Assembly (NCBI GenBank): GCA_025642075.2
Contig: JAODUO010000153.1
Coordinates: 1,141,001-1,205,000, forward strand
Direction of reading: 5' to 3'
Source: Ridgeia piscesae
Lineage: Eukaryota > Annelida > Polychaeta > Sabellida > Siboglinidae
Length of the DNA stretch: 64,000 nt
Both the position numbers and the translations under genes were made by a program. This document shows positions 1 to 11,803 of this stretch, in pieces. Numbering within the stretch: the first letter of the stretch is position 1; the number at the start of each line of letters is the position of its first letter. The notes beneath the pieces were generated by a model, which had not been told where the DNA came from, did no database searches, and was given only the letters and a program-made list of their open reading frames with translations.

Positions 1-862
1 CTGACTGACATAACAGCCTTGTCCCCATGCCAGCAAGAAGAAGCAAACACGAGGATGATGCTCCACTTACGTCATGCTGCCATGCAGGGTCACACTAAGC
101 CATACGTCAGGACGGTAGATAGTGACGTGGTTGTTTTGACCATCAACATCTTCCACGAGCTAGGTCTCTCCGAACTGTGGGTCGGATTCGGAACAGGGAA
201 ATCATACAAATATATTCCAATCCATCACATCTCGCAATTGCTGGGACCTCAACGTTGCAAAGTGCTATCCCTCTTCCATGCCATCACAGGGTGCGACGTA
301 GTATCAGCGATGTTTGGAATCGGTAAGAAGACGGCATGGAATGCATGGATAGCCTGTCCCGAGGTCACCGACAAACTCATCGCCATCACACAGGATCCGA
401 ACAGCTTCACACTTGACACGCTTCACATGCGACATCTCGAGCGCTGGACTGTACTCGTGTATAGTAATAATTGTAATGCAGAGTTGGTAAATGATGCAAG
501 GAAGCTCATGTTCTCTCACAGCTTAAAGTCCCCGTGACTCCATCCCGCCAACCAAGAAAGCCTTATTTCAGCATATCAAGCGTGCCCTGCTAGTCGCAGC
601 CTTTATCTGGAAGCAATCCCTCTCCAAGACTACAGAGATCCCCAAACCCAGCGAATGGGGCTGGGAATGGCACACCAGGACAAAACAGTGGGTACTATAT
701 TGGACATATCTGTCGGACGTCAGCCAGGCATGCTCGCTGCTTCTCCACTGTGGCTGTAGTGTTGCCTGTAAGGGAAACTGTAGCTGCCACCGAGCTGGAC
801 TCCGATGTAGCAGTCTGTGCAAGTGCGAAGGAGGTTGCACAAATAATGACAAAGAAGGCTGA
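1..862 (+). pseudogene. XPG/FEN1-like transposon-associated ORF, copy 1 (C-terminal part, frameshifted)
   Basis: The frame is open from the left edge and runs to about 525 in frame 1, then continues in frame 2 to a TGA at 860-862, so one frameshift near 525-536 splits it. Seen in order: an EEANTRMMLH segment, a DSDVVVL acidic segment, a GCDVVSAMFGIGKKTAW segment, a PPTKKALFQHIKRA segment, and a cysteine-rich tail (CGC, CKGNCSCH, CKCEGGC). The first three resemble the XPG-I acidic region and helix-3-turn-helix of FEN1-type nucleases (family knowledge: FEN1 has GCDYCESIRGIGPKRAV). Related decayed pieces lie at 6.3, 28.5 and 44.2 kb, so I infer a multicopy mobile or mobilised gene rather than a host gene. 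The start lies outside the window. It is a nonfunctional fragment here. Confidence 0.7.
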
Positions 863-1394
863 GTTGATCATGGCAATGATGTGCGCCGAGTACTTTGCTG
901 CAGACATTAAGCTGATTAAACTAATTATATTTACTTATTACATCCCTGGACTTTTGGTACAAATATATTTTCAACAATAACAGTAAAACATTGCTGCCGT
1001 AAACATATGTGTACAGCCAGGCATGATGTTCACATATGGCTTAGCTTCCAAATTAGGTCTGATTTTGCTAAAATTGACCATTAAAACTCGGTTCACTTTC
1101 TAAACGTCCTGAAAACAGGAAAATTACTCCAGAAATGGATTCCTCGCCCCAATAAACATACGAATTGTGGTATTACACGTTGATGTAGTGCTGATAGAAC
1201 CAAAGATAAGCCATTACCTATTTCAGATCACGGGGTTCGGCGGCCATATTGGAGTTTGCGCATACCGGCCACCAGGGGGCTACCCCAACTTGTATGCGGT
1301 GGTTTTTGATATACCTAACAGCATGCCAAATTGCAAAAACTTGTCACCAAGTGCGCAATTTCTCTGAATTTCCTCCCCGCTAAAAGACAACACG
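863..1394. other. No recognisable gene
   Basis: AT-rich sequence between the transposon remnant and the start of the long direct duplication. Short open frames here have no recognisable motif, and I see no conserved feature. Confidence 0.5.
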
Positions 1395-2508
1395 TCTCAA
1401 GGACCCGTGTCTCATTATTATGTCTACGTTGAGCGCTGGTGTGTTGACATGGCGTTGACAGTCTAAATGCTGTCACATCAACAGCAGCAGCTTCCTTCTC
1501 CAGTTCATCCAACAGAGATGCTTTGACAGTCTTGACCAAGGGTGTTGCAATAGCAAGCAATACTGGTCCCATGGAACACTGAAAATGTGTTTCTATTGTT
1601 ACTAGTGACCAAAACCCGTCCTATTGTTACTCTTCGTGGGCGATTTTATTGGCTGACGTTAAAAGAAGAGTTTCTCAAAGGAACGTGCCAGCAGCGACCC
1701 CTGGTGCGTGAGGATGGTGTGATCTAACGGGCTCTCTAGGGTGGCTCGTCCATTTATTCTAGCTAAATTCATCCGGAGGATTGGAAACTTGGGGGGGGGG
1801 GTGCTCAATACTTCAAAATAAATCGAAAACGCTATATGTGGAGGTCCATCCATGGAATTGATCAACATCTTCCTATATGTAATTATACCATCTAAAACTA
1901 TGTAGCCTATATTTCGGAAACAGTTTGCATACTGCTTAAATAACATTTATATATTTTAAATCCTTACCGCTTAAGTGCAACATGGATTACTACTGCCTGC
2001 ACCTTAGCATTTTGCTAAGTCGAGCAGTGTAATTACCATCATGATTACACCCATTACCGAGTTTGTGAAGTAATTTTTCGATATATAAATAGTTGTCACC
2101 AAGCCACCTCTTTGGTGCAGGTAAATGGGACATTTTCGAACAATCACGCGCTATAGCGTTACGCGATTGGCGTGAACTGTTCCCGTCTACTGGCACAGTT
2201 ATTAAGTTCGGTCAGTCAGGCGTGCAGACCTGTCGCATTCGTATCGGTTGTATATCTTATCTGGCATCGAAGTGGTACGAATCAACACACTGCCCGCACA
2301 AAGACGGTGTAGTGTAGGTCGAGAGAAATCTGGTATTTATGTAATCAGCCGCAACGAGGATGATGTGATCTAACGGGCCGTCTAGGCCCTAGGGTGGTTC
2401 GTCTATTTATACATTTACCATGCGTACGTAAATTATCACAGGCACTGATCACCGCCGTCCAAGGTGGTTGTGAATCATAAGAACAAAACACAGAAGTACA
2501 ACATGTTC

Positions 2509-2515
<7 letters not shown>

Positions 2516-2581
<66 letters not shown>
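2516..2581. repeat. (TA)n microsatellite
   Basis: Uninterrupted TA dinucleotides; a second shorter TA tract follows at about 2620-2652. The same position in copy B of the duplication (17015-17102) is also a TA tract, so the repeat predates the duplication and has changed length since. Confidence 0.95.
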
Positions 2582-2586
<5 letters not shown>

Positions 2587-2616
2587 GCATGTCCGACCTG
2601 TCACCAGAAAACTTTA

Positions 2617-2656
<40 letters not shown>

Positions 2657-3007
2657 TTAAAAATGTTTAAAAATATATAATCAATTTGCAATTCAATTTA
2701 ATTACTTTATTCCGGAACATTACATCCATATAAAAGGCAAACTAAACTTTTACATGTGGGTTTATCCTCTTGACACAAACATATAACTCGCACTACAAAC
2801 TACAGGTTCATTGCATAACAATCTATACACATTATTGTATGCTACACACAGTTTTCTAATTGACTCTGCACTATTGCAACGCCACTGCTGGCATTTATAT
2901 AATGAAATGCAATACGATTTAAATAAAATACATTTGACGGATTCTGTAGACATGTAAGACATTCAAGATCAAGGCATTACCCTGAGCATAAATTCTAATG
3001 TATTGCT

Positions 3008-3080
3008 GCACATACACGCGCACGTGCACGTGCACGCACGCACACACACGCACGCACGCACGCACGCTCACACAAACACA
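3008..3080. repeat. CA/CG-rich simple repeat
   Basis: Interspersed ACGC, GTGC and CACA units. The sequence is low-complexity, and open frames through it are artefacts. Confidence 0.85.
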
Positions 3081-3372
3081 ATATATATTATTTAAAAATA
3101 ACAAATCACTTAAACACGTAGCTTTGCTACGTAATTTTCCTTTTATGGAGCATCTGACCATTTTCACCCGTGTTTGATCCCAACTGGAACAATGTTGTCT
3201 ATTTTGGAGTACAATGGCTCTGTGCTACAGATATAACAAAACTACCACACAGATAATTAACTCTATATGTCAGGTGGATTGTAAATGCTCTCTATTTCCA
3301 TCACGTGTAATCATTCTAAACAGTTTTGTATCATCCGAAAATGTCAACACCTTGTTGTTATATCATCATTAT

Positions 3373-3374
<2 letters not shown>

Positions 3375-3459
<85 letters not shown>
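3375..3459. repeat. (TA)n microsatellite
   Basis: About 42 TA units, immediately upstream of a block with strong inverted repeats (3496-3570). Confidence 0.95.
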
Positions 3460-3462
<3 letters not shown>

Positions 3463-3495
3463 CCTATAAGAGATATGTAAAGGAGCAGACTCCCT

Positions 3496-3570
3496 CCTTA
3501 TAAGAGAGTATGTAAAGGAAGCAGATATCCTCATACATTATCTGCTCCCTTTACATACTCTTTTATAAGG
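3496..3570. repeat. Perfectly spaced inverted repeat (hairpin)
   Basis: Arms at 3496-3526 and 3540-3570 (31 bp, about two mismatches) flank a 13-base loop. Related partial copies of the arm, containing TTTACATACT, occur just before and after (about 3475-3487 and 3576-3606), so the hairpin is part of a small repeated array. A reduced version appears in copy B near 17250-17280. Confidence 0.8.
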
Positions 3571-3969
3571 TGGGTATCTGCTCCCTTTACATACTGTCTT
3601 ATAACGAGGGTGTCTACTCTTGTAAGAAGGGTGTCTACTTCAAGTATTTAATGTTGTGTTTAGTATTATGTTCTGATGAAGATAATGCACATGTTGAAAA
3701 TCTACTGCCAGCCAAATTATGGTTAGTTATATTATTAAGCTCATAATAATGCTACGAATCTGAAGGTTTCATCGCGCTACATGTGCAAATGCTAAACGAA
3801 ATATCTAACGTTAAATCAAACTCCTGACGGGGTTTCACTGTGATGTAAATTTGCATGTCGTCACATAAACGTTATTGGCGATAGTATTGAGGTGAGTTCT
3901 GGTAGCTGCCATTCCCGTTGATGTGTAAGGATTACATATTCTAGTCAGTATGTGTCCTGTCACACATGG

Positions 3970-6091
3970 CTAGCGTGCTATTTCTCGTAGAGGTGCAGTC
4001 ATCCTCCCTTTAAAACAGTTAATATTGATTCGGAATGCAGCTGTAAACGAAGTCAATAGAACACATCTCACCAAGCGTAAATGAGCAAACGGAATCCAGC
4101 TACCACCAATACAAGAAGAGGTGGTGCACTGCGGCCTAGAAAAGTACACTGTGAACATTTTATAAATCGCCCCGCTGCAATACCTCTTTCAGTAACAAAG
4201 AATGTTGTTTATCACACGAAGTACTCTTGTTATCGGACTCTGCATCAAACTGCAGGCACAAATATTTATATAGCGCTGTTCCAACATTCGTTGCTCATAG
4301 TGCTGTACAAAAGTTCTGGAATATAGATAAGTCTTTAGTTTTACTTTAAATGCAGCTGTGGTCATAGCAGATAATGTCACATGCTGCGGTAGCGCACTCC
4401 ACAGACTTGGAGTTGCCACGCTGAAAGCTCTGTCACTCCAGCGACACCTTGTACGTGGCACACACAATAAATTGTGTTCGCTGGAACGCAGCGACCTAAC
4501 CGGCTGACGGGTTACACTCTATTCAAAGTATCCAGGTGCATGTGCTCGATGATTGAGTAGCAGGATCTTGAATTCCACTCGCACTGCTATCGGCAGCCAG
4601 TTCAACTTTATCAGCAGCGGTGTAGCATGACTACATTTCATGGCGCCGTCGATCAAGCTGGCTGCCCAGTTCTGCACTTTCTGAAGCCGTTGTATTTGCT
4701 TCAGAGGCAGTCGATATAGCAGTGCATTGCCAACATCGAGTCTGCTTGTAACAAATCCATGTATGACTTGCTGTGTCGCTGCTGCTGTCAGATGCCGTCT
4801 GATCCTGGAGATGTTGCGGAGGTGGAATATTGTTGACCTTCATACAGCAGTCACATGCGACTCCATCGTCATCTCAGCATCAAGATGGAGACCAAGATTA
4901 CGGACATTGATTCACCCAGACCAAACAGTCACAACACGTAATGCTTGCAGCTTGGTTTTCTTTAGCTGTTGAGCTGAACCGAATAGTATTACTTCTGTTT
5001 TTTAGTCGTTCAACTTCAAGGAGTTTGTCTTCATCCATATCCTGATTTCTACTACACACCGTTCAATGCACTCAACAGCCGCGTCAATGTCCTCCTGACG
5101 GGGTTTCACTGTGATGTAAATTTGCGTGTCGTCAGCTTAAAAATGTGACATCAAGATGTTGTTCCGAACGATTTTCGATAATGGCCGGTGCTGCATAAAT
5201 AGAGAAAAACTGCGGACCAAGTGTAACACCTTAATGGACCCCACACGTAAGAGGGCAAACAGGTGTCGTACAACCATTAATGTGGACAGATTGAGATCTG
5301 TCACTCAAATACGACTTAAGCCATTCTAGAGCAGTTTGGACCACTCCAACATCATGTGACAGTCTATGTAACATCATACTGTGGCCGACAGTATCAAATG
5401 CAGCCGACAAGTCAAGAAGCAACATAATGACAATATTCTGATTGTCCATAGCATGGATGTCATTCTGTATACAGATAAGGGCCGTCTCGAGGCTGTTATT
5501 TGGCTTGTACGCAGACTGGTTGAGGCCGCAGAGATTATACTGAGACATGTGAGCCGACAATCTTGCAACAACACGTTCTATTGTCTTAGACACGTATGGC
5601 AGATTGGACACAGGTCTGTAATTGTTCAAGATGCCCTTATCTAGACTTGGCTTCTTGAATACTGGCCTTACATGTGCTCCCTTCAAGTGAGAAGGCATTG
5701 TGTTTGTTCTTAAATACGTGTTAACAATGGTCGTGAGAACAGGTATAAAATGTCATGCGCACACTCTCTAAGCAGCCATGTCGGTATGGGGTCAAGTTCA
5801 CAGGATTTAATCAGCGATGAATTCAACAAAAGTACTCCAATCCCAATCCCAGGGCGGGGGAGAGCGAGGGTTGGTCAACACAGCAATTGATCTTTGTTGT
5901 GATCGCCCTGCCCTACAGCCCCTGCGTGTCCGCCGATTGTTCAATACACAAAGTGGTGTCACAGAAACATCTGAAGTACCATATAATCCAGTCCCAGTAA
6001 AGTTTCTAATTCGCAGTAGGTCAGTTCTGTTGTATGTGATCTGGAGAAAGGTCCATCGATCGGATTCTAAACATACACAGATCGTGTCCAT
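3970..6091 (-). pseudogene. CR1/jockey-like non-LTR retroelement, copy A (endonuclease deleted)
   Basis: Read on the minus strand. A leader segment at about 5860-6091 (CVLNNRRTRRGCRAGR) is joined to a reverse transcriptase (5231-5800) without the endonuclease found in copy B. The RT shows NYRPVSNLP, the AFDTV catalytic motif A region, and then CGVH followed by a stop where CGVPQGS is expected, so the palm is broken at about 5226. The C-terminal domain resumes and ends with the AFSVATPSLWSALPQH segment near 4400. The whole copy has stops and frameshifts. Known family: non-LTR elements encode an endonuclease plus RT and move by target-primed reverse transcription. This copy cannot encode either activity. 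Confidence 0.8.
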
Positions 6092-6315
6092 CCTTTACTA
6101 TAGAAAACCATGAATTAAAAATGATGTTCAATTCGTTATATGTAATACCCGTCGCAGTGTTTATTTTTAACAGATCATGCCAAACACAGTTATAAGTTTC
6201 CAAGTAATTTATAATAATAATCAATTGTAATTTATATCTAGTAAACCTGTATTCGCGCACCAGACTTCACACCATATAGGCCTAACGACGATTTTGACAG
6301 TTTTCCCCTTGTGAT

Positions 6316-6720
6316 TTATGACAATAGATGACACACATCACCCCAGATTTTCCACACGACCACCACACCACATTTTCTACACGACCACCTACATTTGCAC
6401 ATGGATAGCATATTAGTGGGGGGGGGGGTAAGACATTTCAACAGTTTGAGGGTGCTCATATCACGCTCCCACCCACATTGAAAGCAATCTAGGCGATTTC
6501 CTTGACTTGGAACATCCCTACGAATCAAGTTAAGTGCTCTGGTGATGTGTCCACGTACAATACTTGATGTAGGGGGCATCTTGGTCATGGCAGTGGGAGC
6601 AGAGGCTTTGGTGTGGACCTCGAGACGCAATTGATCAAAAGTATTTGCCGACGGCTTAGATCTCGCAGTAGTCCAAACCCGCACGAGGTACTCTTCCATT
6701 TGCGCGATCTCCGTTTCGCC
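6316..6720 (-). pseudogene. XPG/FEN1-like transposon-associated ORF, copy 2 (C-terminal fragment)
   Basis: Minus-strand frame with MPPTSSIVRGHITRA, followed by CGWE, a PPPTNML segment and CKCRWSCRKCG. This matches, in order, the PPTKKALFQHIKRA / WGWEW / CGCSVACKGNC segments of copy 1, so it is the C-terminal part of the same family. The nuclease core is missing. An inserted G run lies at 6418-6428. It abuts an unrelated plus-strand RT tail at about 6745. Confidence 0.6.
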
Positions 6721-6744
6721 AGCTCTGCTCTCTCGGCAAACTCA

Positions 6745-7145
6745 GTCAGATAGACAATCGGATTGCATTACATCGCTTTAAACTTAGTACCAATGCTGCT
6801 GGTGACATCGTCTCCAGTGAATACGTGAACAGTAAACATGACCACATTACACCAGTGTTGAAGGAACTGCATTGGCTGCCAGTTGAGAGCCGAATCGCCT
6901 TCAAGATCTTGGTAATGACTTTTAAATGCATCAGTGGTTTGGCTCCGTCTTATCTGGCAGAACTTGTTCAACCACAAAAGCGTGACGGACGCCTACGTCA
7001 GAACTATGCGCCAACACTGCACCAAGGCATAACAAAAAAGTGTATTGGTGATTCGGCATTTGGCGCAGCAGCATCTCGACTATGGAATGAATTACCTGTG
7101 AACATTGTGCATCCGGGACATTACCTGTGTTTAGAAAGTTTTTAA
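6745..7145 (+). pseudogene. C-terminal fragment of a CR1-like reverse transcriptase
   Basis: The plus-strand frame contains LKELHWLPVESRIAFKIL, APSYLAELV, GDSAFGAAASRLWNELP. This is the recognisable post-RT C-terminal domain of CR1/jockey-type elements. No palm domain is attached, so it is a 5'-truncated insertion. AT-rich sequence and a TA tract follow. Confidence 0.8.
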
Positions 7146-7265
7146 AGACATCTTTTTATTAGACATTTCAATTAATTCAAATTGTTTTGAAATGACGGAC
7201 ATTTCTTTAGAATTTCTTTTAGTGTCATACACGTTTTAATCAGTGTTTATGTTTTAGATTTATAT

Positions 7266-7311
<46 letters not shown>

Positions 7312-7570
7312 GTACATATTTTTAGTAAAGGTTTTAATTTTATATTAATTTATATAATTTACATACCAAGTTTTAGTACTATACATCTTAAAAGCAGTGT
7401 TTAATTTATTTTAAATTTATTTATATAATTTACTTACAAAGGTTTACTAGTGTATCTTAAAACCAAAAATTAATATGATTTATATTAATTTATATCATTA
7501 ACATTTGTATGCAACATGAACAACTGAGGAGATGAGACCAATCCTTAGGGTAAGCTAGCGGACAACACTT
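7146..7570. other. AT-rich tail with (TA)n tract
   Basis: A TA microsatellite at about 7262-7310 followed by AT-rich sequence with repeated TTTATATTAATTTATAT-like blocks. Probably the 3' untranslated region of the preceding retroelement fragment. No gene seen. Confidence 0.5.
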
Positions 7571-7879
7571 TTACACAATAAATTGTGTTAACTTCACGAC
7601 ACTATTGGGGTCTCCCCACAAACATAGCGCAAACTCAGACTCAAGTTTACCTTCAGAAATTAATTTCTTAAACAGCAAGTTAGGTTGTAGAGTATAAACA
7701 GCAGAACTCATGTCTTGGTAGAGAACACTGGTATGGGCTATGGCTTTCTCAAGATGACAGAATACATAGTTCAGTAGTGTAGCGACTGCATCCTCCACCC
7801 AGCTCCCACGCCGATATGCACATTGCCGAGGATCTCGGAGAACGTCTGTACAGTTCATGATCTTTGTTTTAAGGTTCAT
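7571..7879 (-). pseudogene. Reverse transcriptase fragment, different non-LTR lineage
   Basis: The minus-strand frame shows CAYRRGSWVEDAVATLLNYV, then SVLYQDMSSAVYTLQPNLL. These match the finger and motif A region of Rex/Babar-like or related RTs (usual: AYRPGRGVEDAV, and DFSSAFNTIQP). The catalytic AF context is altered to AVYT and only about 100 residues remain. Confidence 0.7.
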
Positions 7880-8321
7880 TTCCTTCAGAATTCTTCATTA
7901 TGTCCGATATCAACGCTACCGGATGACAAAAACTCGTTTTGTCTCATTTCAACGCAGGCTTTCTTCAAATTGTAGTTTACTATCTGTCTTAATCGAACTA
8001 ACAGTATTATTGATGCCGGATCGTTACATTCTGGTCTCATTAGAACAATGACAAATTACTCAAGACAAAAGGCAGCAATCGATAGCAAATCACCCATCTA
8101 TCATGATACTCAATTAGGACAGACAAATAAAAAGCATTGCGACACTCGCTTACCGTAATGCTTGTGCATATTAAGCCGTACCGCATCGTTGAGGTAGGAT
8201 AATCCGCGATCTTATAGATGCATCATGCAGGTGTATATCTTGAACATAATTCGCATTCTGGTTGGCATCCAGAGAGAGATTTCATAATAGATATTATGTG
8301 TTCTGGCATACTTGGTTGTCT

Positions 8322-9627
8322 GACTTCCTAGAGCACGTGTGGAGTGAACGGTGGTGTTGTTGACAGACTCCTAATTGTGTAATCATGGTCTAAACATGTT
8401 TGGACTTAAAAAAGAGACTTCCCCTTTGTTGAGACAACCGCTTTGTTGAGACAAGCCCTTTGTTGACACCATCCCTGAGCGTATTATATTTGCAAGAACC
8501 CTTTTGTAAACAGCTTTACCCTACTGAGTAGCACAGTGTAAAGAATTATGGATGCATAAATTCTGTGTAATTACTTTTCATAAAATATAATAATTATTAT
8601 ATATAAAGTCGTAATTAACAGTGTATTGTTGAAATGCAGTAGTCAAGCTAGAAGCATAGCTTCTGTCCTTAAACCAGTTATATCCAGTTGTCCGAGTTCG
8701 CTAATGATAGACCAGGCATAGTTCTTGGATGAACAGGAGCATGACTACGTGGATAGTCGTAGGTACGAGATACCAGCTCCGTATTAGGTAGTGCAGAGAG
8801 GTACACTGATGGCGCTGACCAATAGATTGGCCAGGCACATAGCAAGAGAGCGAAGTAGCCAGTATTTAAGGAATGAGTAGTGCGCGATCGAGGAGGGAGA
8901 GCTCGCACGCACCATGACACTTCCCTCTGGCGCCCACGTAGCCAGGCCAGTTAGACAATTGTATTGACTTCTGTATTATGCTGTCTGTATTAAAGTTCTT
9001 GAAAAGGACACTTGGAAATGTCTTCTGGAAATGATTGAGTAATTAGAATCTTTCTCCGTGGGTATCTGATTTCAAATACACAGTGACACTGTGGCTGAAC
9101 TGAATAGGTCATGGCTAACTATCTACGGGGTCAGTACGGAGGGGGAATATTGCTTTATGTGCCCAAGATTAGAACGCCGAGTCTACGATTATATAACAAG
9201 AGGCAGATGCGAAGAAGGGTAAATCAGTAGATCGACCAATTCTAACAACATGATCCTCTTATCTGACGCCACGGGTGGCTTGGCTCGTGACTCCCGCAAT
9301 CAGGACGCTTTGTGTTAATAGCATATCGTCTGACTTCCTAGAGCACGTGTGAGGTGAACGGTGGTGTTGTTGACTGACTCCTAATTGTGTAATTATGGTC
9401 TAAACATGTTTGGACTTTAAAAAGCGACAACCCCTTTGTTGAGACAACCGCTTTGTTGAGACAAGCCCTTTGTTGACACCATCCCTGAGCGTATTATATT
9501 TGCAAGAACCCTTTTGTAAACAGCGTTACCCTACTGAGTAGCACATGACGCTCTTATCTGACGCCACGGGTGGCTTGGCTCGTGACCCCCGCAATCAGGA
9601 AGTTTTTTGTTAATAGCGTATCGGTAA
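8322..9627. repeat. Duplicated LTR-like repeat block
   Basis: A unit of about 215 bp (starting CTGACTTCCTAGAGCACGTG) occurs at 8322-8535 and again at 9330-9545, nearly identical and in the same orientation. A second unit containing TTATCTGACGCCACGGGTGG occurs at about 9255-9328 and 9550-9627. The arrangement is A-spacer-B-A-B. The spacer includes TGTATTAAAGTTCTTG (8985-9001), which resembles a polyadenylation/LTR end. I infer remnants of an LTR-type element rearranged by recombination. No pol sequence is seen. Confidence 0.6.
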
Positions 9628-10705
9628 CATATACGCCAGTCACTTCCTCTGGGCATTCGACAGTGGCGGTTGGACAGCGTTCAAGCAGGCAGCAGTCACG
9701 GACAGACGTGTAGCGGACGGCAGCAATCTCGGGCAGGGAGAGTTGAAGAGATCAGCAACGTTGAAGTGCCTGGCAGGTTGGTGACGCTTAGTTACAACAT
9801 CGACACATGGGTTTTGGATCATTTAGTCAACTATATTCGTGAGTCAACATAATAACTATTGTCACGCAACTAGATGTGTGTTAAGATAACCCGTCCTTCT
9901 TGTTATTCTGACACGAAATTGAAGAACAGGTGCGGGGGTTGTTGTATTCTGCGTGTTGTGTATCCATCGGGTAACACAGGGTACGTTCCACTTAACTGAA
10001 GATTCGTACCGCCTTTCAATGAGTCAGCATCGCTGGTGGTGCTCGGTGCGGTTTTCAATGAGAATGAAACGAGACTGCGAAGTAAAACAACGGGGAAGAT
10101 ACATAACTAATAATCCAGGAGGCGCCATTAGGCAACTCAGGCGTCATGGTGTCAACCCCCAGCGTCCCGTTACATCGTCACGCTGCAAACATTCATTATA
10201 TCCAGCATTTGTTAACAACACACGTTGTAGATATACACGGTGCACACGAGAGCTGTCAACTGAGCTAACAGCCATGCGTGTCTGTTTGTTGAGCTGGTAG
10301 CTCTCGCTGCATTATTCGTGAACAAAGTCCCACGCGAGGTGGTGAGCAAAATATCAATCGTGTTTAATATTTTCCGCCTCGCCAGGCGAAAGTCTCATTG
10401 TGTGCGCTGAACGTGAGCTATGTGCTCAGCAGCAAAATTAAACTGGCAAATGAAAATCTGTAGCGTTTACGGCATTTCAGATATGGCGACTACACCTGAC
10501 ATGGTGAATGATGTGCTGTTCTTTCATTTTGGTTAATAGTGTTTGGCATGTCCCATCGATAATGTTTGACAGTGTCCGTTCTCCCATTCTGAATTGAAAC
10601 GATATACCTTTGATGGATTCACCTATAGTAACATAATCTACAACAACATGACAATGTCTAATATTTATTACACACAGTATTGTTATTGTTTCTATGATAT
10701 TCCTT

Positions 10706-10754
<49 letters not shown>

Positions 10755-10790
10755 TATATATATTCTAGCATCATTGCACGCCCTCGTATA
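9628..10790. other. No recognisable gene; (TA)n at the right end
   Basis: Open frames, including one of 115 codons at 9953-10300, show no motif I recognise and no supporting splice structure. A TA microsatellite with a small interruption lies at about 10711-10763. Confidence 0.45.
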
Positions 10791-11040
10791 ATTGATATTC
10801 ACGTCCAGTTTTATACCTATGTAGTTATAAGTATTAGTACCTGTTGCAAGGAATCGTAATGTCGTTACGAGCCTTTGACCGGGGCTAATGCTTGGTCGCA
10901 TGTTCGTGTCGTCTTTTGTGATAAGCGGCCCCACCAACGCCAATATGGTGTTAAACGATTCGACGTCCAGTCGGTGGAACTGCCGAAACATTTCAGGATC
11001 CTCGGCGTTTAGTTCTCTTATCAAATTTAAATATACGCCT
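10770..11040 (-). pseudogene. PIF/Harbinger transposase N-terminal fragment
   Basis: The minus-strand frame shows RELNAEDPEMFRQFHRLD, then ITKDDTNMRPSISPGQRL and TLRFLATG. This order is characteristic of the N-terminal part of PIF/Harbinger (HARBI1-like) DDE transposases. The frame then runs into the TA microsatellite at 10711-10763, so the catalytic domain is missing. Confidence 0.8.
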
Positions 11041-11249
11041 TGTCCCTGACGTCTTTGGGTCTAACTCCTAGCCCATGTCGTTTGGCAAGGTGCCCTCAAA
11101 CTGATATTGTCGTAAAGATACACAATTTTAAGAAAACATTCGATGGAATGGCTGAGTATTCCACGTGTTTTTGGACAGTTTTGATGTAGTTTGCTTGGCA
11201 ACCAGACCACATGATGGATACGTCACTTGATATGAAGCGGTTAGCTCAG

Positions 11250-11803
11250 CATCTTTCTCACGTGTCAGCAGTTTCGTCTGCAATGATGGAGAATCCATTT
11301 GATTCATTTGCAGCTTTCACAATATTATCTCTTACTACTTCTTCGGAGAGAGCTATCAGCTCGTTCTGTACACGAACTGATGTGTACTTCGCATTTTTGC
11401 TTGCGCCTTCCGTGTGATCCTTCGGGATCGTGTCTCCTGCTTCTATCCTGAATCGCAGTAGGTCACAGAGGTTCCCCGATGTACTCTCCTTCCCCCTCAA
11501 TGCAATGTCATGGCTGCAGCAGAACAGAATGCTGGATAGGATAGGGAACAGTTTCTCTCGGTTTTGAATGACTGCTTTGTTGACTGCTCGGTCCATCTGG
11601 CTCACGATGGTCTAATCTGGCTTTTGCGCAATGGTGAGGAAATTGTTGGCTTCTTGCAGTGCGCCTTTGTGCCAGGAGGAAAGCATGTGTTTCCTCGCAC
11701 ACTCATTAAAGTCTTTGTATTTAACAAAAGGAGTCACGATGAACGCACCCATTAGACCTCGGTGCACTGGTTGATGGAACAGCACACAGTATTTGCAGAG
11801 CAC
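11250..11803 (-). pseudogene. hAT-like transposase (TTF zinc finger plus DUF4371) pseudogene
   Basis: Minus strand, one frame interrupted by a TAG near 11606. Upstream of the stop: CKYCVLF, FIVTPFVKYKDFNECARKH, typical of the TTF-type zinc finger before hAT transposases. Downstream: NREKLFPILSSILFC, HDIALRGKE, NLCDLLRFRIEAGD, IADETADT, the DUF4371 order. The frame ends in TGA right after ADT, so the catalytic C-terminus is absent. Nearest known relatives are ZMYM1/THAP-type hAT-derived proteins. Confidence 0.8.

Larger units (their letters stand above)
1396..6090. repeat. Long direct duplication, copy A
   Basis: Colinear with 15258-20228 on the same strand. Matching blocks can be read at about 1396/15258, 1640/15500, 1995/15860, 2345/16840, 2440/16940, 3880/17325, 4010/17440, 4370/17930, 4600/18150, 5060/18610, 5600/18710 and 5870/20130. 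Copy A keeps a reverse-transcriptase palm segment missing from B, but lacks the endonuclease region present in B. Each copy also repeats a motif beginning GATGATGTGATCTAA internally (about 1710 and 2358 in A). It is either a segmental duplication or two copies of one very long repeat whose 3' part is non-coding. Confidence 0.75.

Noticed and set aside
3660..3720. CTGATGA...GAAA hammerhead-like motif
   Set aside because: The segment between the two core motifs does not form a stem, so it is probably chance.
9953..10300. 115-codon open frame
   Set aside because: No recognisable motif, weak start context and no splice support. Likely a chance frame.
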